Part shown: in pieces, positions 9,054-16,940 of the stretch | Position numbering within the stretch: the stretch's first letter is position 1 | Layout of the letters: each line of letters begins with the position of its first letter | Assembly: GCF_001423295.1 (NCBI RefSeq) | Contig: NZ_LMNG01000029.1 | Span: 1 to 64,000 of the forward strand | Length of the DNA: 64,000 nucleotides | Reading direction: 5' to 3' | From: Methylobacterium sp. Leaf112 | Lineage (GTDB): Bacteria; Pseudomonadota; Alphaproteobacteria; Rhizobiales; Beijerinckiaceae | The notes under the pieces: generated by a model | What the model was told of the DNA's origin: nothing | The model's database searches: none | Seen by the model: only the letters and a program-made list of their open reading frames with translations | Made by a program: the position numbers and the translations under genes

Positions 9054-9287
9054 ATGAAGACGTTCACCCTTGCGCTGACCGCCTTGACCGCCCTCGGCGG
9101 CATCGCCCTCGCCGCCGGTTCGGCCACGGCCGCCCCGATGTCCGTCAACGGCCTTCAGTCCGAGAGCGGCGTCACCCAGGTCCGCATGGACCGCAGTGAG
9201 CGGATGATGATGAAGAAGCGCATGATGCGGAAGAACATGATGAAGCGCCGCATGATGAAGAACCGGATGATGAACCGCGGCATGTGA
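9054..9287 (+). CDS. secreted Met/Lys/Arg-rich pentad-repeat peptide
   Basis: A 77-residue protein with a clear Sec signal peptide: MKTFT, a hydrophobic core, then an Ala-rich cleavage region near residue 26 (SATAAP). After a short linker the last 30 residues are almost only Met and basic residues. They follow a five-residue period: KRMMR, KNMMK, RRMMK, NRMMN. The DNA shows the matching 15-bp period. The family resembles periplasmic MxK-type pentapeptide-repeat proteins, but I cannot assign a function. Met pairs suggest soft-metal (copper or silver) binding or a methionine-sulfoxide sink; the strong positive charge suggests binding to membranes or DNA. CAGGAGATCAC is an excellent ribosome-binding site. 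A stress-type promoter candidate lies upstream and an imperfect hairpin downstream. Confidence 0.8.
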   Translation: MKTFTLALTALTALGGIALAAGSATAAPMSVNGLQSESGVTQVRMDRSERMMMKKRMMRKNMMKRRMMKNRMMNRGM

Positions 9288-9308
9288 TCTCGAATACGCG
9301 ACGCTTTC

Positions 9309-9332
9309 GGAGGTCCCGACGCAGGGGCCTCC
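9309..9332 (+). terminator. imperfect hairpin after the Met-rich peptide gene
   Basis: GGAGGTCCC (9309-9317) pairs with GGGGCCTCC (9324-9332) with a single G-T wobble and a 6-base loop. It is 21 bp past the stop codon. No T-run follows, so termination strength is uncertain. Confidence 0.4.
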
Positions 9333-9423
9333 ACCCCGACGGCCACGACTTCGAAGAAGACCGTTTGGCTCGCAACCGACCCGCTCTACGTCCGGGATCG
9401 GCGACGTCGAGCGTCGCCGAAGG

Positions 9424-9564
9424 ATGTACAGGCATCCCGTGGTCGTCCGCATCACGCAGTGGGTCGATGCGGTGTGCCTTCTGGCCCTGCGCACGAGCGG
9501 CCTCCGGGTCTTCAACGCTCACCCGGCCCTGTACTGGGGCAACGTCTCGACCTTCGACAGCCAG
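9424..9564 (+). pseudogene. truncated N-terminus of a cytochrome b561-type membrane subunit
   Basis: The first 47 codons read as the start of a di-haem cytochrome b subunit of the thiosulfate-reductase/sulfite-oxidase anchor kind. It begins MYRHPVVVRITQWVDAV, a first transmembrane segment bearing the R-I-T-x-W motif, then SGLRVFNAHPALYWGN. After about residue 47 the frame loses all family resemblance, with no further transmembrane helices and none of the later haem histidines. The gene is therefore truncated, probably by deletion. No molybdopterin oxidoreductase partner lies nearby, which fits decay. Confidence 0.55.
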
Positions 9565-10083
9565 ATCACCCGACGAGGTCCTACGGCGAGCCGGCCGGGG
9601 GCGCCCGACCGCGCCGTGGAAACCGGCCGATCCGATAGCCGGGAGACACGTTCCGCGCGCATCCGGCTTCGATCCGAGCCGCCCCCTATGACGAAGCGGC
9701 GCGTCTGCGCCGGGACGAGGCGGCCGGGCGGCATGACCGCGTCGACGAGGCAGCGGGCGAGCCGTTCCGGCGGTTCCACGTGCAGTCGAAGGGCCTTGGG
9801 AGAGGGACGCCGTTTCGACCCGAGAGGGCCAAGCCCGGCGCCTCGTCGGTCGGCTCTCAGGCCAGTTGGCGATACGGCCCGTGCGCTCACGGCCAGCCGC
9901 GATGCCCCCGCCCGGAGGCGCGGGATGCGTCAGGTTTCCGCCGCGCGCAGCCATCCAGGCCCGTCGGGAGACGGCGGCGCCCGGCCCGGCGAAGCCGCCC
10001 GGCCGAAGCATTCCACGTCTCTCCGGCCGCGAGCGATTCCTGGCACGAGCACGGCAAGGCGGCGCGATGGCCGGCCGTGACGC

Positions 10084-10353
10084 TCAGTAGCTGTAGCTGC
10101 GCTGGTTGTAGCCGCCGCCGCGCTGCTGGACGCGGGAGCCGTAGTCGATCTCGCGCTCGCGCCGGGCCTTGCGGTTGGCGAGATAGCGCCCGCCGAGACA
10201 GCCCGCCACGGCACCGACGACGCCGCGCTCGGCGAGGTAATGGCCGGCGAGGCCGCCGATGATCGCGCCCTTGATGCAGCCCTTGGCCTCGGCCGCGCCG
10301 GCGCTCACCAGGGTGGCGAGGGCGACGGCCGACAGGGTCGAAACGATCCGCAT
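10084..10353 (-). CDS. small exported glycine-zipper protein
   Basis: An 89-residue protein. An N-terminal Sec signal peptide (MRIVSTLSAVALATLVSAGA, cleavage near AEA-KG) is followed by a glycine-zipper stretch, GAIIGGLAGHYLAERGVVGA then VAGCLGGRYLA, that resembles the membrane-inserting part of outer-membrane Rcp/17-kDa-type proteins. A basic tail, ARREREIDYGSR, ends in Gly/Tyr/Ser-rich sequence. Two cysteines flank the zipper. GGAGGATCACC immediately precedes the ATG at 10353, which rules out the longer in-frame start at 10437. A GGAAC-N17-TGTT promoter candidate lies just upstream. Likely an envelope stress or structural protein; the exact role is unknown. Confidence 0.8.
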   Translation of the reverse strand: MRIVSTLSAVALATLVSAGAAEAKGCIKGAIIGGLAGHYLAERGVVGAVAGCLGGRYLANRKARREREIDYGSRVQQRGGGYNQRSYSY

Positions 10354-10381
10354 GGTGATCCTCCACGATTGCGGAGGATGA

Positions 10382-10407
10382 AACACCGTCACGCTCCACC
10401 CCGTTCC
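10382..10407 (-). promoter_or_regulatory. EcfG/general-stress-type promoter candidate
   Basis: On the minus strand GGAAC (10407-10403) is followed after 17 bases by TGTT (10385-10382), which places the start site about 20 bases before the glycine-zipper start codon region. Same motif and spacing class as at 8984-9008 and 12162-12186. Confidence 0.4.
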
Positions 10408-10462
10408 GGGACGCCGCTCACTTCGTTCACGCCGCAATGCGGCCCGTCGACAAACTCAGAAA

Positions 10463-10523
10463 GGGGTCAGGCCGCGACGCGGCCTGCGAGAAGTCAAATC
10501 GGGGTCAGGCCGCGACGCGGCCT
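10463..10523. repeat. 23-bp direct repeat duplicating the glcD 3' end
   Basis: GGGGTCAGGCCGCGACGCGG followed by CCT occurs at 10463-10485 and again at 10501-10523. The second copy contains the last codons and stop of glcD; the first lies just downstream in the non-coding strand direction. Each copy contains the palindrome GGCCGCG-A-CGCGGCC, so the duplication also doubles a hairpin at the transcript end, which may act as a terminator. Confidence 0.8.
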
Positions 10524-11938
10524 TCCAGGGGGAACACCTTGGCGGGGTTCATGAGCCAGCCGGGGTCGAACACGTTCTTCACCCGCATCTGCTGGTCGAG
10601 ATCGGCTTGTCCGTACTGGAAGCGCATGAGCTCGCGCTTCTCGATGCCGACGCCGTGTTCCCCCGTGAGGCAGCCGCCGACCTCGACGCAGAGCTTGAGG
10701 ATGGCGTCGCCCGCGGCCTCGGCCTTCTGGAGTTCGCCCGGCTTGTTGATGTCGAACAGGATCAAGGGGTGGAGGTTGCCGTCGCCGGCATGGAACACGT
10801 TGGCGACCCGCAGGCCGTGGCCGGCGCAGATGGCGCCGATGCGCTCGAGCACCAGGGGCAGCTGGCCGGTGGGAATGGTGCCGTCCATGCAGATGTAGTC
10901 GGAGATGCGGCCCGTGGCACCAAAGGCGGACTTGCGGCCCTTCCAGATGGCGGCGGACTCGCCCTCCGACTTCGACACCCGCAGGCTCGTCGGGCGGAAA
11001 TCCTCCGCGATGGCGACGATGCGGGCGAGCATGGCCTCGCACTCGGCGTCCGAGCCCTCGACCTCGATGATCAGCATGGCCTCGGCGTCGCGCGGGTAAC
11101 CAGCCTGGGCGAAATCCTCCGTGATGAGGATCGCCTCGCGGTCCATGTACTCCATCGCCACCGGGATGATGCCGGCGGCGATGATGGCGGCGGTGCAGGC
11201 GCCCGCATCCTCCACGGAGGCGAAGCCCAGAAGCGCCGGGCGCGCGCCCTCGGCACCGCGCAGGATGCGGACGGTGGCCTCCGTGACGATGCCGAGCTGC
11301 CCTTCCGAGCCGCAGACGAGGCCGAGCAGGTCGTAGCCGCCGGAATCGAGGTGCTCGCCGCCGATCTCCACCACGGTGCCGTCGTTCATCACCAGGGTGA
11401 CGCCGAGAAGGTTGTTGGTGGTGACTCCGTATTTGAGGCAATGCGCCCCGCCGGAATTCATCGCGATGTTGCCCGCGATGGTGCAGGCGAGCTGGCTCGA
11501 CGGGTCGGGGGCGTAGAAGAAGCCCTCGTGGGAGACCGCCCCCGAGATGGCCAGGTTGGTGATGCCGGATTCCACCCGCGCCGTGCGGTTCTCGTAGCTG
11601 ATGTCGAGGATGCGGTTCATCTTGGCCACCCCGAGGATGATGGCGTCTTCCTGGGCGATGGCACCGCCGGCGAGCGAGGTGCCGGCGCCGCGCGGCACCA
11701 CCCGCACGCCGTTGGCGTGGCAATACGCCATCACGGCCGAGACCTCTGCGGTGGTGGAGGGCAGGACCACGGCGAGCGGCATTTTGCGATAGGCCGTCAG
11801 CCCGTCGGTCTCGAAGGCGCGGCGCTCGTCCTCGGTGGTCACCAGGGCCTCGGCCGCCACCAGGGGGCGCAGCCCTTCGATGATCGCGTCGCGGCGGGCG
11901 ACGATGCCGGCATCCGGCACGGGAAAGGCGATGGTCAT
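10505..11938 (-). CDS. glcD: FAD-linked glycolate oxidase subunit GlcD
   Basis: A 477-residue FAD-binding oxidase of the VAO/GlcD family that oxidises glycolate or a related 2-hydroxy acid to the 2-oxo acid. The PP-loop FAD site is VVPRGAGTSLAGGAI (about residues 79-93), followed by SGITNLAISGAV and PDPSSQLACTIAGNIAMNSG, where FAD contacts lie. The C-terminal substrate domain has HAGDGNLHPLILFD and GGCLTGEHGVGIEKR, both diagnostic. Length is normal for GlcD (about 480-500). The usual partners glcE and glcF are not next to it in this window: the next gene on the same strand is the unrelated glycine-zipper gene. It may therefore work with distant subunits or be a stand-alone D-lactate/2-hydroxyglutarate-type relative. 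Confidence 0.93.
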   Translation of the reverse strand: MTIAFPVPDAGIVARRDAIIEGLRPLVAAEALVTTEDERRAFETDGLTAYRKMPLAVVLPSTTAEVSAVMAYCHANGVRVVPRGAGTSLAGGAIAQEDAIILGVAKMNRILDISYENRTARVESGITNLAISGAVSHEGFFYAPDPSSQLACTIAGNIAMNSGGAHCLKYGVTTNNLLGVTLVMNDGTVVEIGGEHLDSGGYDLLGLVCGSEGQLGIVTEATVRILRGAEGARPALLGFASVEDAGACTAAIIAAGIIPVAMEYMDREAILITEDFAQAGYPRDAEAMLIIEVEGSDAECEAMLARIVAIAEDFRPTSLRVSKSEGESAAIWKGRKSAFGATGRISDYICMDGTIPTGQLPLVLERIGAICAGHGLRVANVFHAGDGNLHPLILFDINKPGELQKAEAAGDAILKLCVEVGGCLTGEHGVGIEKRELMRFQYGQADLDQQMRVKNVFDPGWLMNPAKVFPLEGRVAA

Positions 11939-12249
11939 CTCGGGTCCTTCGGGCGTTCCTCGGGGACGGTCGGCGCCGGGTCTTCAGCCCACGCTCAGCT
12001 TGGACGGCGTAGACCGGCGATGCGGTCGGAGCAGTCTTCGAGGGACGACGCTACAGCCAAAGCCACGCCCTTCCCAGGGGCTTCGCGCCGGGGTCGGGGA
12101 CGGGTCGACGGCGCCGGCCCGGCGAAGCTTCGTTTCGCCGCAGACGCCATCGGACGGACTGGAACGTTTTCACCCTTGATCTGTTCTAAAGGACCAAGCT
12201 CTGCCATAAGCCGGGGTGGCCCAAAACCGCCCCTCAGGAGGAAACAAGA
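11939..12249. other. divergent promoter region between glcD and the cytochrome c gene
   Basis: About 310 bp between divergent starts. It holds the GGAAC-N16-TGTT candidate for the cytochrome gene. No small gene is supported; otherwise nothing was recognised. Confidence 0.5.
12162..12186 (+). promoter_or_regulatory. EcfG/general-stress-type promoter candidate
   Basis: GGAAC (12162-12166), 16 bases, then TGTT (12183-12186), about 64 bp before the cytochrome c start codon. Same form as the two other candidates in the 9-10.4 kb region. Confidence 0.4.
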
Positions 12250-12612
12250 ATGCGTCATCTCATCCTCGGCGTCGCCCTCGCGCTCGTGCTCCCTCTCTCC
12301 GCCCACGCCGAAGGCGATGCGGCCGCCGGCGAGAAGGCGTTCGCCCCCTGCAAGGCCTGCCACAACTTCGAGAAGAACGGCGTCGGCCCGACCCTGAAGG
12401 GTGTCGTCGGCGCGAAGGCCGGCGAAGGTGCCGACGGCTACGCCTTCTCGGCGGCCATGAAGGGCTCCGGCATCACCTGGGACGAGGCCAACCTGCACGA
12501 GTGGCTGACCGACCCGAAGAAGAAGATCCCCGGCACCAAGATGGTCTTCCCCGGCGTCAAGGACCCGAAGAAGGTCGACGACATCATCGCCTACCTCAAG
12601 ACCAAGTCCTGA
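12250..12612 (+). CDS. class I c-type cytochrome (cytochrome c2/c550-like)
   Basis: A 120-residue periplasmic electron carrier. A Sec signal peptide ([20 protein letters not shown]) is cleaved before EGDAAAG. The single covalent haem site is CKACH at about residues 36-40 with His as axial ligand. The sixth ligand is the Met in [10 protein letters not shown] near the C-terminus. The fold signature [15 protein letters not shown] and a final DDIIAYLKT helix match mitochondrial-type cytochromes c. GGAGGAAACAAG precedes the ATG. It likely shuttles electrons to a terminal oxidase or from a periplasmic dehydrogenase; the partner is unknown. The stop codon sits inside an 18-bp tandem repeat. Confidence 0.95.
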   Translation: MRHLILGVALALVLPLSAHAEGDAAAGEKAFAPCKACHNFEKNGVGPTLKGVVGAKAGEGADGYAFSAAMKGSGITWDEANLHEWLTDPKKKIPGTKMVFPGVKDPKKVDDIIAYLKTKS

Positions 12613-12654
12613 TCCGAGACCAAGTCCTGATCCGAGACCAAGTCCTGATCCGAG
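12601..12654 (+). repeat. three-copy 18-bp tandem repeat across the cytochrome c stop codon
   Basis: ACCAAGTCCTGATCCGAG occurs three times exactly (12601, 12619, 12637), followed by a diverged partial copy. The first copy encodes the last codons and stop of the cytochrome; the other two are duplicated non-coding copies, each repeating the stop codon. Confidence 0.95.
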
Positions 12655-12714
12655 ACCAAATCCAAATCCCGAGCCCGGCCCGCCACCGGCGGGTCGGTTC
12701 GCCGAGGCAGATCG

Positions 12715-13317
12715 TCAGGAAGCCGTCCCCGCCCCCGCGGGGGCGGCTTTTCCTTTGCCGGCCCGCGTCTCGGGTCGCGCCCGGCCGGGGGCGGCGGACG
12801 TTCCCTCGCCTTCGCCCAGGCGCTCGTGCAGGGCGCCGCGCAGGGTCACCAGGACGTCGAGGAGCGCCCGGCGCCCATCGAGATCGAGGCCGGTGAGGCC
12901 GCCGGCCTCGTGCGGCACGCAGTCCATCCGGCCCTTCAGGTCCCGGCCCTTCTCCGTGAGGAAGATGCTCACCTGGCGCTCGTCGGCCCGGTCGCGGGCG
13001 CGGCGGACATGGCCCGACGCCTCCAGGCGCTTGAGTAGCGGCGTCAGGGTGCCCGAATCGAGGAACAGACGGGTGCCGATCTCCTTGACCGTCACGCCCT
13101 CCTGCTCCCACAGCACGAGGAGCACGAGGTATTGCGGGTAGGTCAGGTCGTGGGCGGCGAGGAGCGCGCGGTAAGCCCGGCCGAAGGCGTGCGCCGCCGC
13201 GTAGACGGCAAAGCACAATTGCCCGTCGAGGCTCTGCGCCGCGGACGGGGCCGCCGGGACTTCTAGAGAGAGCGGGACATCCTCTCGGCCGGACATGCGG
13301 CGACTTTCCATTTCCAT
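12715..13317 (-). CDS. ohrR: MarR-family organic-peroxide repressor OhrR
   Basis: A 200-residue MarR/OhrR regulator that senses organic hydroperoxides and represses ohr. The peroxide-reactive cysteine is C35 in [14 protein letters not shown], the conserved position of Gram-negative OhrR. The winged helix-turn-helix reads [20 protein letters not shown], then [20 protein letters not shown], and the wing [17 protein letters not shown]. The protein has about 45 extra C-terminal residues rich in Gly, Ala and Arg beyond the usual 150. The start could be the ATG at 13317 or the in-frame ATG at 13296, which has a GGAAAG element. Divergent from ohr, with three palindromes between. Autoregulation is expected from the family. 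Confidence 0.9.
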   Translation of the reverse strand: MEMESRRMSGREDVPLSLEVPAAPSAAQSLDGQLCFAVYAAAHAFGRAYRALLAAHDLTYPQYLVLLVLWEQEGVTVKEIGTRLFLDSGTLTPLLKRLEASGHVRRARDRADERQVSIFLTEKGRDLKGRMDCVPHEAGGLTGLDLDGRRALLDVLVTLRGALHERLGEGEGTSAAPGRARPETRAGKGKAAPAGAGTAS

Positions 13318-13412
13318 GCGTGACCCATCGCACCGTTGGTGGGGACGGAACCGGTTCCCGGTGCCGCCCTTTCCCCAGGGCGCGACGAGCGCCCATCTTA
13401 GGCGGAACTCAT

Positions 13413-13498
13413 ATTGCGCACAATCGACCGTCGCGGCACCGCAACCGGGTTGCGCGCAATCGATATTTGTGCGACATGAAAAATAGATTGCGCGCAAT
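13413..13498. promoter_or_regulatory. three OhrR-operator-like palindromes in the ohrR-ohr intergenic region
   Basis: ATTGCGCACAAT (13413-13424), GTTGCGCGCAAT (13449-13460) and ATTGCGCGCAAT (13487-13498) share one palindromic core, TTGCGCGCAA. Their centres are 36 and 38 bp apart. The third is perfect and extends to GATTGCGCGCAATC. Position between divergent ohrR and ohr makes them likely OhrR binding sites; this is inference from position and symmetry. Confidence 0.7.
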
Positions 13499-13545
13499 CG
13501 AATTGGCGTGCCGTCACGGCCATCAGCCCAACGAGGAGACCGATC

Positions 13546-13968
13546 ATGCAGGCACTCTACACCGCACGCGCCCACGCCACCGGCGGCCGCGAGGGCTCCG
13601 CCGCCAGCGACAATGGGGCCGTCGACGTGACGCTCACCACCCCGAAGGAGCTCGGCGGCAACGGCGCCCCCGGCGCCAATCCGGAGCAGCTCTTCGCAGC
13701 CGGCTACGCCGCCTGCTTCCTCGGCGCGATCAAGTTCGTGGCCGCCCAGGACAAGGTGAAGATCGCCGAGGATTCGAAGGTCGAGTCCACCGTCGGCATC
13801 GGCAAGCGCGACGACGGCACGGGCTTCGGCCTCGTGGTCACCCTCAAGGCGACCCTGCCGGGCGTCGACCCAGCCGTGGCGCAGGATCTCGTGAAGCGCG
13901 CCGACGTGGTGTGCCCGTACTCGCACGCCACCCGCGGCAACATCCAGGTCGACATCTCGGCCGCCTGA
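13546..13968 (+). CDS. ohr: organic hydroperoxide resistance protein Ohr
   Basis: A 140-residue thiol peroxidase of the OsmC/Ohr family that reduces organic hydroperoxides and fatty-acid peroxides in the cytosol, using dihydrolipoyl thiols as reductant. The peroxidatic cysteine is C57 in GYAACFLGA, the resolving cysteine is C123 in [13 protein letters not shown], and the catalytic Arg/Glu pair is R15 and E47 (NPEQLF). The terminal RGNIQVDI is typical of Ohr and not OsmC. Length is standard. GAGGAGACC precedes the ATG. It is transcribed divergently from ohrR and followed by a strong 13-bp hairpin. Induction through C35 of OhrR is expected. Confidence 0.97.
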   Translation: MQALYTARAHATGGREGSAASDNGAVDVTLTTPKELGGNGAPGANPEQLFAAGYAACFLGAIKFVAAQDKVKIAEDSKVESTVGIGKRDDGTGFGLVVTLKATLPGVDPAVAQDLVKRADVVCPYSHATRGNIQVDISAA

Positions 13969-14001
13969 TCCCGTCCCCGCGGACGGACCCGGTGATGCCA
14001 T

Positions 14002-14032
14002 GCGACCCCCTCGGACCTTCCGAGGGGGTCGC
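14002..14032. terminator. perfect 13-bp hairpin between ohr and cysA
   Basis: GCGACCCCCTCGG (14002-14014) and CCGAGGGGGTCGC (14020-14032) flank a 5-base loop. It lies between the convergent ends of ohr and cysA, so it can serve both strands. No clear T-run. Confidence 0.65.
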
Positions 14033-14052
14033 CGTCGTGTCCGGAACCCCGG

Positions 14053-15099
14053 TCAGCCGGCGAAGACGTGCCCGGCGAGGATGCGCAGGCCGACGGGGCG
14101 GCCGGCGGGCAGGCGGGCGGTGTCGGAGGCCTCCACCACCACGGTCTTGCCCTCGGGGCGGTCGACCTCGATGCGCTGGCGGCCCTGGCTGCGGTAGGAC
14201 GAGCGCACGGTGCCGTGCAGGTGCGCCTCGTGGCTTTCCGCGAACTGGAGCTGCCAGGGACGGGCGTAGAGCTTGACCGGGCCGACGAGGCCGGGGGGCG
14301 CCGCCACGGGGGTGAGCCGGCCGTCGACCCGGACCTGGCCGCCCTGGGCGATGGCCTCGACCTCGATGGTGTCGCCGAGGAACTTCAGGACGGTGGCCGA
14401 GACCGGCGCCTCCTGCACCTCGTCGGGCGTCCCGATCTGCTCCAGGCGCCCTCGCGACAGGACAGCGACCCGGTCGGAGAGTTCGAGGGCCTCGTCCTGA
14501 TCGTGGGTGACGAAGATCGTGGTCTGGCCGGTGCGGTCGTGGATCTCGCGCAGCCAGCGCCGCAGATCTTTTCGGACTTGCGCGTCGAGGGCGCCGAACG
14601 GCTCGTCGAGGAGCAGCACCCGGGGCTCGACGGCGAGCGCCCGGGCGAGCGCGATGCGCTGGCGCTGGCCGCCCGAGAGCTGGGAGGGATAGCGGTCGGC
14701 GAAGCCCGACAGCTTGATGAGATCGAGGAGATCGCCGACCCGGCGCTTGATCTCGACTTTGCTGGGTCGGTCGGCGCGTTTCCGAGCATTCAGCCCGTAG
14801 GCGATGTTGTCGGCGACGCTCATGTGCTTGAACAGGGCGTAGTGCTGGAACACGAAGCCGACGGCCCGCTGCTGCACGGGGAGCCGCGTCGCGTCCTCGG
14901 CGCCGAACACGATGCGGCCGCGGTCGGGGAAGTCGAGGCCCGCGATGATGCGCAGCAGCGTGGTCTTGCCCGAGCCCGAGGGCCCGAGGAGCGCCAACAA
15001 TTCGCCCGCCCGCACGTCGAGGGAGAGGTCGTGCAGGACCGCGGCCGTGTCGAAGGTCTTCGACAGGTTCTCGACCCGGATGGCGGTGGAGCCCTTCAC
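14053..15099 (-). CDS. cysA: sulfate/thiosulfate ABC transporter ATPase CysA
   Basis: The 348-residue cytoplasmic ATPase that powers sulfate import. Walker A is GPSGSGKT, the Q-loop [20 protein letters not shown] is typical of CysA, the signature is LSGGQRQR, Walker B is [13 protein letters not shown] and the switch histidine is in [10 protein letters not shown]. The C-terminal third is a TOBE-like regulatory domain. The GTG at 15099 is chosen because it lies 4 bases after the cysW stop and gives the family's usual length. The longer open frame reads into cysW. Last gene of sbp-cysT-cysW-cysA. Confidence 0.95.
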   Translation of the reverse strand: MKGSTAIRVENLSKTFDTAAVLHDLSLDVRAGELLALLGPSGSGKTTLLRIIAGLDFPDRGRIVFGAEDATRLPVQQRAVGFVFQHYALFKHMSVADNIAYGLNARKRADRPSKVEIKRRVGDLLDLIKLSGFADRYPSQLSGGQRQRIALARALAVEPRVLLLDEPFGALDAQVRKDLRRWLREIHDRTGQTTIFVTHDQDEALELSDRVAVLSRGRLEQIGTPDEVQEAPVSATVLKFLGDTIEVEAIAQGGQVRVDGRLTPVAAPPGLVGPVKLYARPWQLQFAESHEAHLHGTVRSSYRSQGRQRIEVDRPEGKTVVVEASDTARLPAGRPVGLRILAGHVFAG

Positions 15100-15103
15100 C
15101 GGT

Positions 15104-15982
15104 TCAGTGCCGGCGGCCGGACGCCGCGATGTCGCCGGCGTAGCGCCATTCGAGGAGGGATTTGAGGCCGAGGGTGACAAGAGCGAGACCGGCAAGGAGG
15201 GAGGCGACGGCGAAAGAGGCAACGAAGTTGTACTCATTGTAGAGGATCTCCACGTGGAGCGGCAGCGTGTTGGTGAGGCCCCGGATGTGGCCCGAGACCA
15301 CCGAGACTGCGCCGAATTCACCCATCGCGCGGGCGTTGCAGAGGAGCACGCTGTAGAGGAGCCCCCAGCGGATGTTGGGCAGCGTCACCGTCCGGAAGGC
15401 GTGCCAGCCGGACGCGCCCAGGGTCAACGCGGCCTCCTCCTCGGCGGTGCCCTGCTCCTGCATGAGCGGGATGAGCTGGCGGGCGACGAACGGAAAGGTG
15501 ACGAAGATCGTCGCCAGCACGATGCCGGGCACCGCGAAGATGATCTGGATGTCGTGCTCGATCAGCCACGGCCCGATCAGCCCCTGGGAGCCGAAGACGA
15601 GGACGTAGATCAGCCCCGAGACCACCGGCGAGACCGAGAACGGCAGGTCGATGAGGGTGATGAGCAGGTTCTTGCCCCGGAACTCGAACTTGGCGATGGC
15701 CCACGAGGCCACGACGCCGAAGACGAGGTTGAACGGTACGGCGATGGCGGCCGTGATCAGGGTCAGGCGGATGGCCGCGTGGGCGTCGGCCTCGTGGAAG
15801 GCGGCTAGATAGGCGTCCCAGCCCTTTGCGAAGGCCTGGACGAACACCGTCGCCAGGGGCAGCACCAGGAACAGGGCGAGGAAGACGATCGCCACGGCGA
15901 TGAGGAGGCCGCGCACGAGGCCGCCCTCGGTGACGACGCTGGCCGGCTGCTGCCTCGGCAGGTCGGTTGCGATCTCAGACAT
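15104..15982 (-). CDS. cysW: sulfate ABC transporter permease CysW
   Basis: A 292-residue inner-membrane permease with about six transmembrane segments, starting with [20 protein letters not shown]. The cytoplasmic EAA loop that contacts CysA is visible as [20 protein letters not shown]. Conserved family stretches include [30 protein letters not shown] and [17 protein letters not shown]. It forms a heterodimer with CysT and overlaps it by 8 bases, which implies translational coupling. The product ends with a short polar tail just before the cysA GTG. Confidence 0.95.
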   Translation of the reverse strand: MSEIATDLPRQQPASVVTEGGLVRGLLIAVAIVFLALFLVLPLATVFVQAFAKGWDAYLAAFHEADAHAAIRLTLITAAIAVPFNLVFGVVASWAIAKFEFRGKNLLITLIDLPFSVSPVVSGLIYVLVFGSQGLIGPWLIEHDIQIIFAVPGIVLATIFVTFPFVARQLIPLMQEQGTAEEEAALTLGASGWHAFRTVTLPNIRWGLLYSVLLCNARAMGEFGAVSVVSGHIRGLTNTLPLHVEILYNEYNFVASFAVASLLAGLALVTLGLKSLLEWRYAGDIAASGRRH

Positions 15983-16832
15983 AGCCGAATCTCCTGCGGC
16001 TCCAGGCCTGGATGAGGTTGATGGCGAGCAGGGTCACGAACGAGATGCCGAGCATGATCGTCGCGATGGCGCAGGCGCCGCCGTAATCGAATTCCGAGAG
16101 CTTGATGACGATGAGGAGCGGCGCGATCTCGGAGACGTAGGGCAGGTTGCCGGCGATGAAGATGATCGAGCCGTACTCGCCGACGCCCCGCGCGAAGGCG
16201 AGGGCGAAGCCCGTCAGCACGGCCGGGATCAGGGGCGGCAGCACCACCCGGGTCAGGGTGTGGAAGCGGCCCGCCCCGAGGGTGGCCGAGGCCTCCTCGA
16301 TCTCCTTGTCGATCTCGACGATGAGGGGCTGCACCGTCCGCACGGCGAACGGAAGGCCGATGAATACCATGGCGATGTAGATGCCCACCGGAGTGTAGGC
16401 GGCCTGGATGCCGAGCTTCGCCAGTTGCTCGCCGACGAGGCCGTTCGGCGCATAGAGGGAAGCCAGCGCGATGCCCGCGACGGCGGTGGGCAGGGCGAAG
16501 GGCAGGTCCACCACCGCGTCGACGAGCCTGCGGCCGGGAAAGTCGTAGCGCGTCAGCACCCAGGCGACGAGGAAGCCGAAGAGCGAGGCGGTGAGCGCCG
16601 CCAGGGCCGAGATGCCGAAGCTGACGCGGAGCGCCGAGGCCACGCGCGGATCGGTGGCGACCTCCCAGATCCCCGAGAGCCCGAGCCCGGAGGCGCGCAC
16701 CACCAGGGCGGCTAGCGGCAGCAGCACGATGAGGCTGAGGCAGGTGAGGGTGTAGCCCAGCGTCAGGCCGAAGCCGGGAATGACGCTCGGTTGGCGGAAG
16801 CGCCGTCGCGGGCGGAGGGGTGGGGAGGCCAT
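15975..16832 (-). CDS. cysT: sulfate ABC transporter permease CysT (CysU)
   Basis: The 285-residue partner permease of CysW. After a basic N-terminus comes [20 protein letters not shown], the first membrane span typical of CysT, then [40 protein letters not shown] and the EAA loop [36 protein letters not shown] is another CysT hallmark. Its 3' end overlaps cysW by 8 bases. It starts 108 bp after the binding-protein gene, with a 9-bp hairpin in the gap that could lower expression of the membrane part relative to the binding protein. Confidence 0.95.
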   Translation of the reverse strand: MASPPLRPRRRFRQPSVIPGFGLTLGYTLTCLSLIVLLPLAALVVRASGLGLSGIWEVATDPRVASALRVSFGISALAALTASLFGFLVAWVLTRYDFPGRRLVDAVVDLPFALPTAVAGIALASLYAPNGLVGEQLAKLGIQAAYTPVGIYIAMVFIGLPFAVRTVQPLIVEIDKEIEEASATLGAGRFHTLTRVVLPPLIPAVLTGFALAFARGVGEYGSIIFIAGNLPYVSEIAPLLIVIKLSEFDYGGACAIATIMLGISFVTLLAINLIQAWSRRRFGYV

Positions 16833-16858
16833 GGGCTCGTCCGGGCGTCTCGAGAGGT

Positions 16859-16883
16859 CTCCTCCCCGGCGGGCGGGGAGGAG
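16859..16883 (-). terminator. hairpin between the sulfate-binding protein and permease genes
   Basis: CTCCTCCCC (16859-16867) and GGGGAGGAG (16875-16883) form a perfect 9-bp stem with a 7-base loop. In ABC operons a hairpin after the binding-protein gene commonly stabilises or partly terminates the message, giving more binding protein than permease. A similar CCTCCCC/GGGGAGG stem follows rlmN, so it may also be a dispersed intergenic repeat. Confidence 0.45.
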
Positions 16884-16940
16884 GGGCCCCTGTTCAGGCC
16901 AGGCCCGTTGGGCGAAGCCGGTTCAGGGAAGAAGGAGCGG

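Larger units (their letters stand above)
9288..10083. other. gene-poor region with one gene fragment
   Basis: About 800 bp between the Met-rich peptide and the glycine-zipper gene. It holds the hairpin at 9309-9332 and the cytochrome b fragment at 9424-9564. The rest has several long open frames on both strands that look like GC-driven shadows, with no recognised family. Confidence 0.4.

Noticed and set aside
12715-14001. OhrR frame extended to 428 codons through the ohr gene
   Set aside because: The extension is antisense to ohr and crosses the operator region. The MarR domain begins only after 13317.
14053-15321. cysA with a 74-residue N-terminal extension
   Set aside because: The extension overlaps cysW in another frame; the GTG at 15099 gives the normal CysA length and sits right after the cysW stop.
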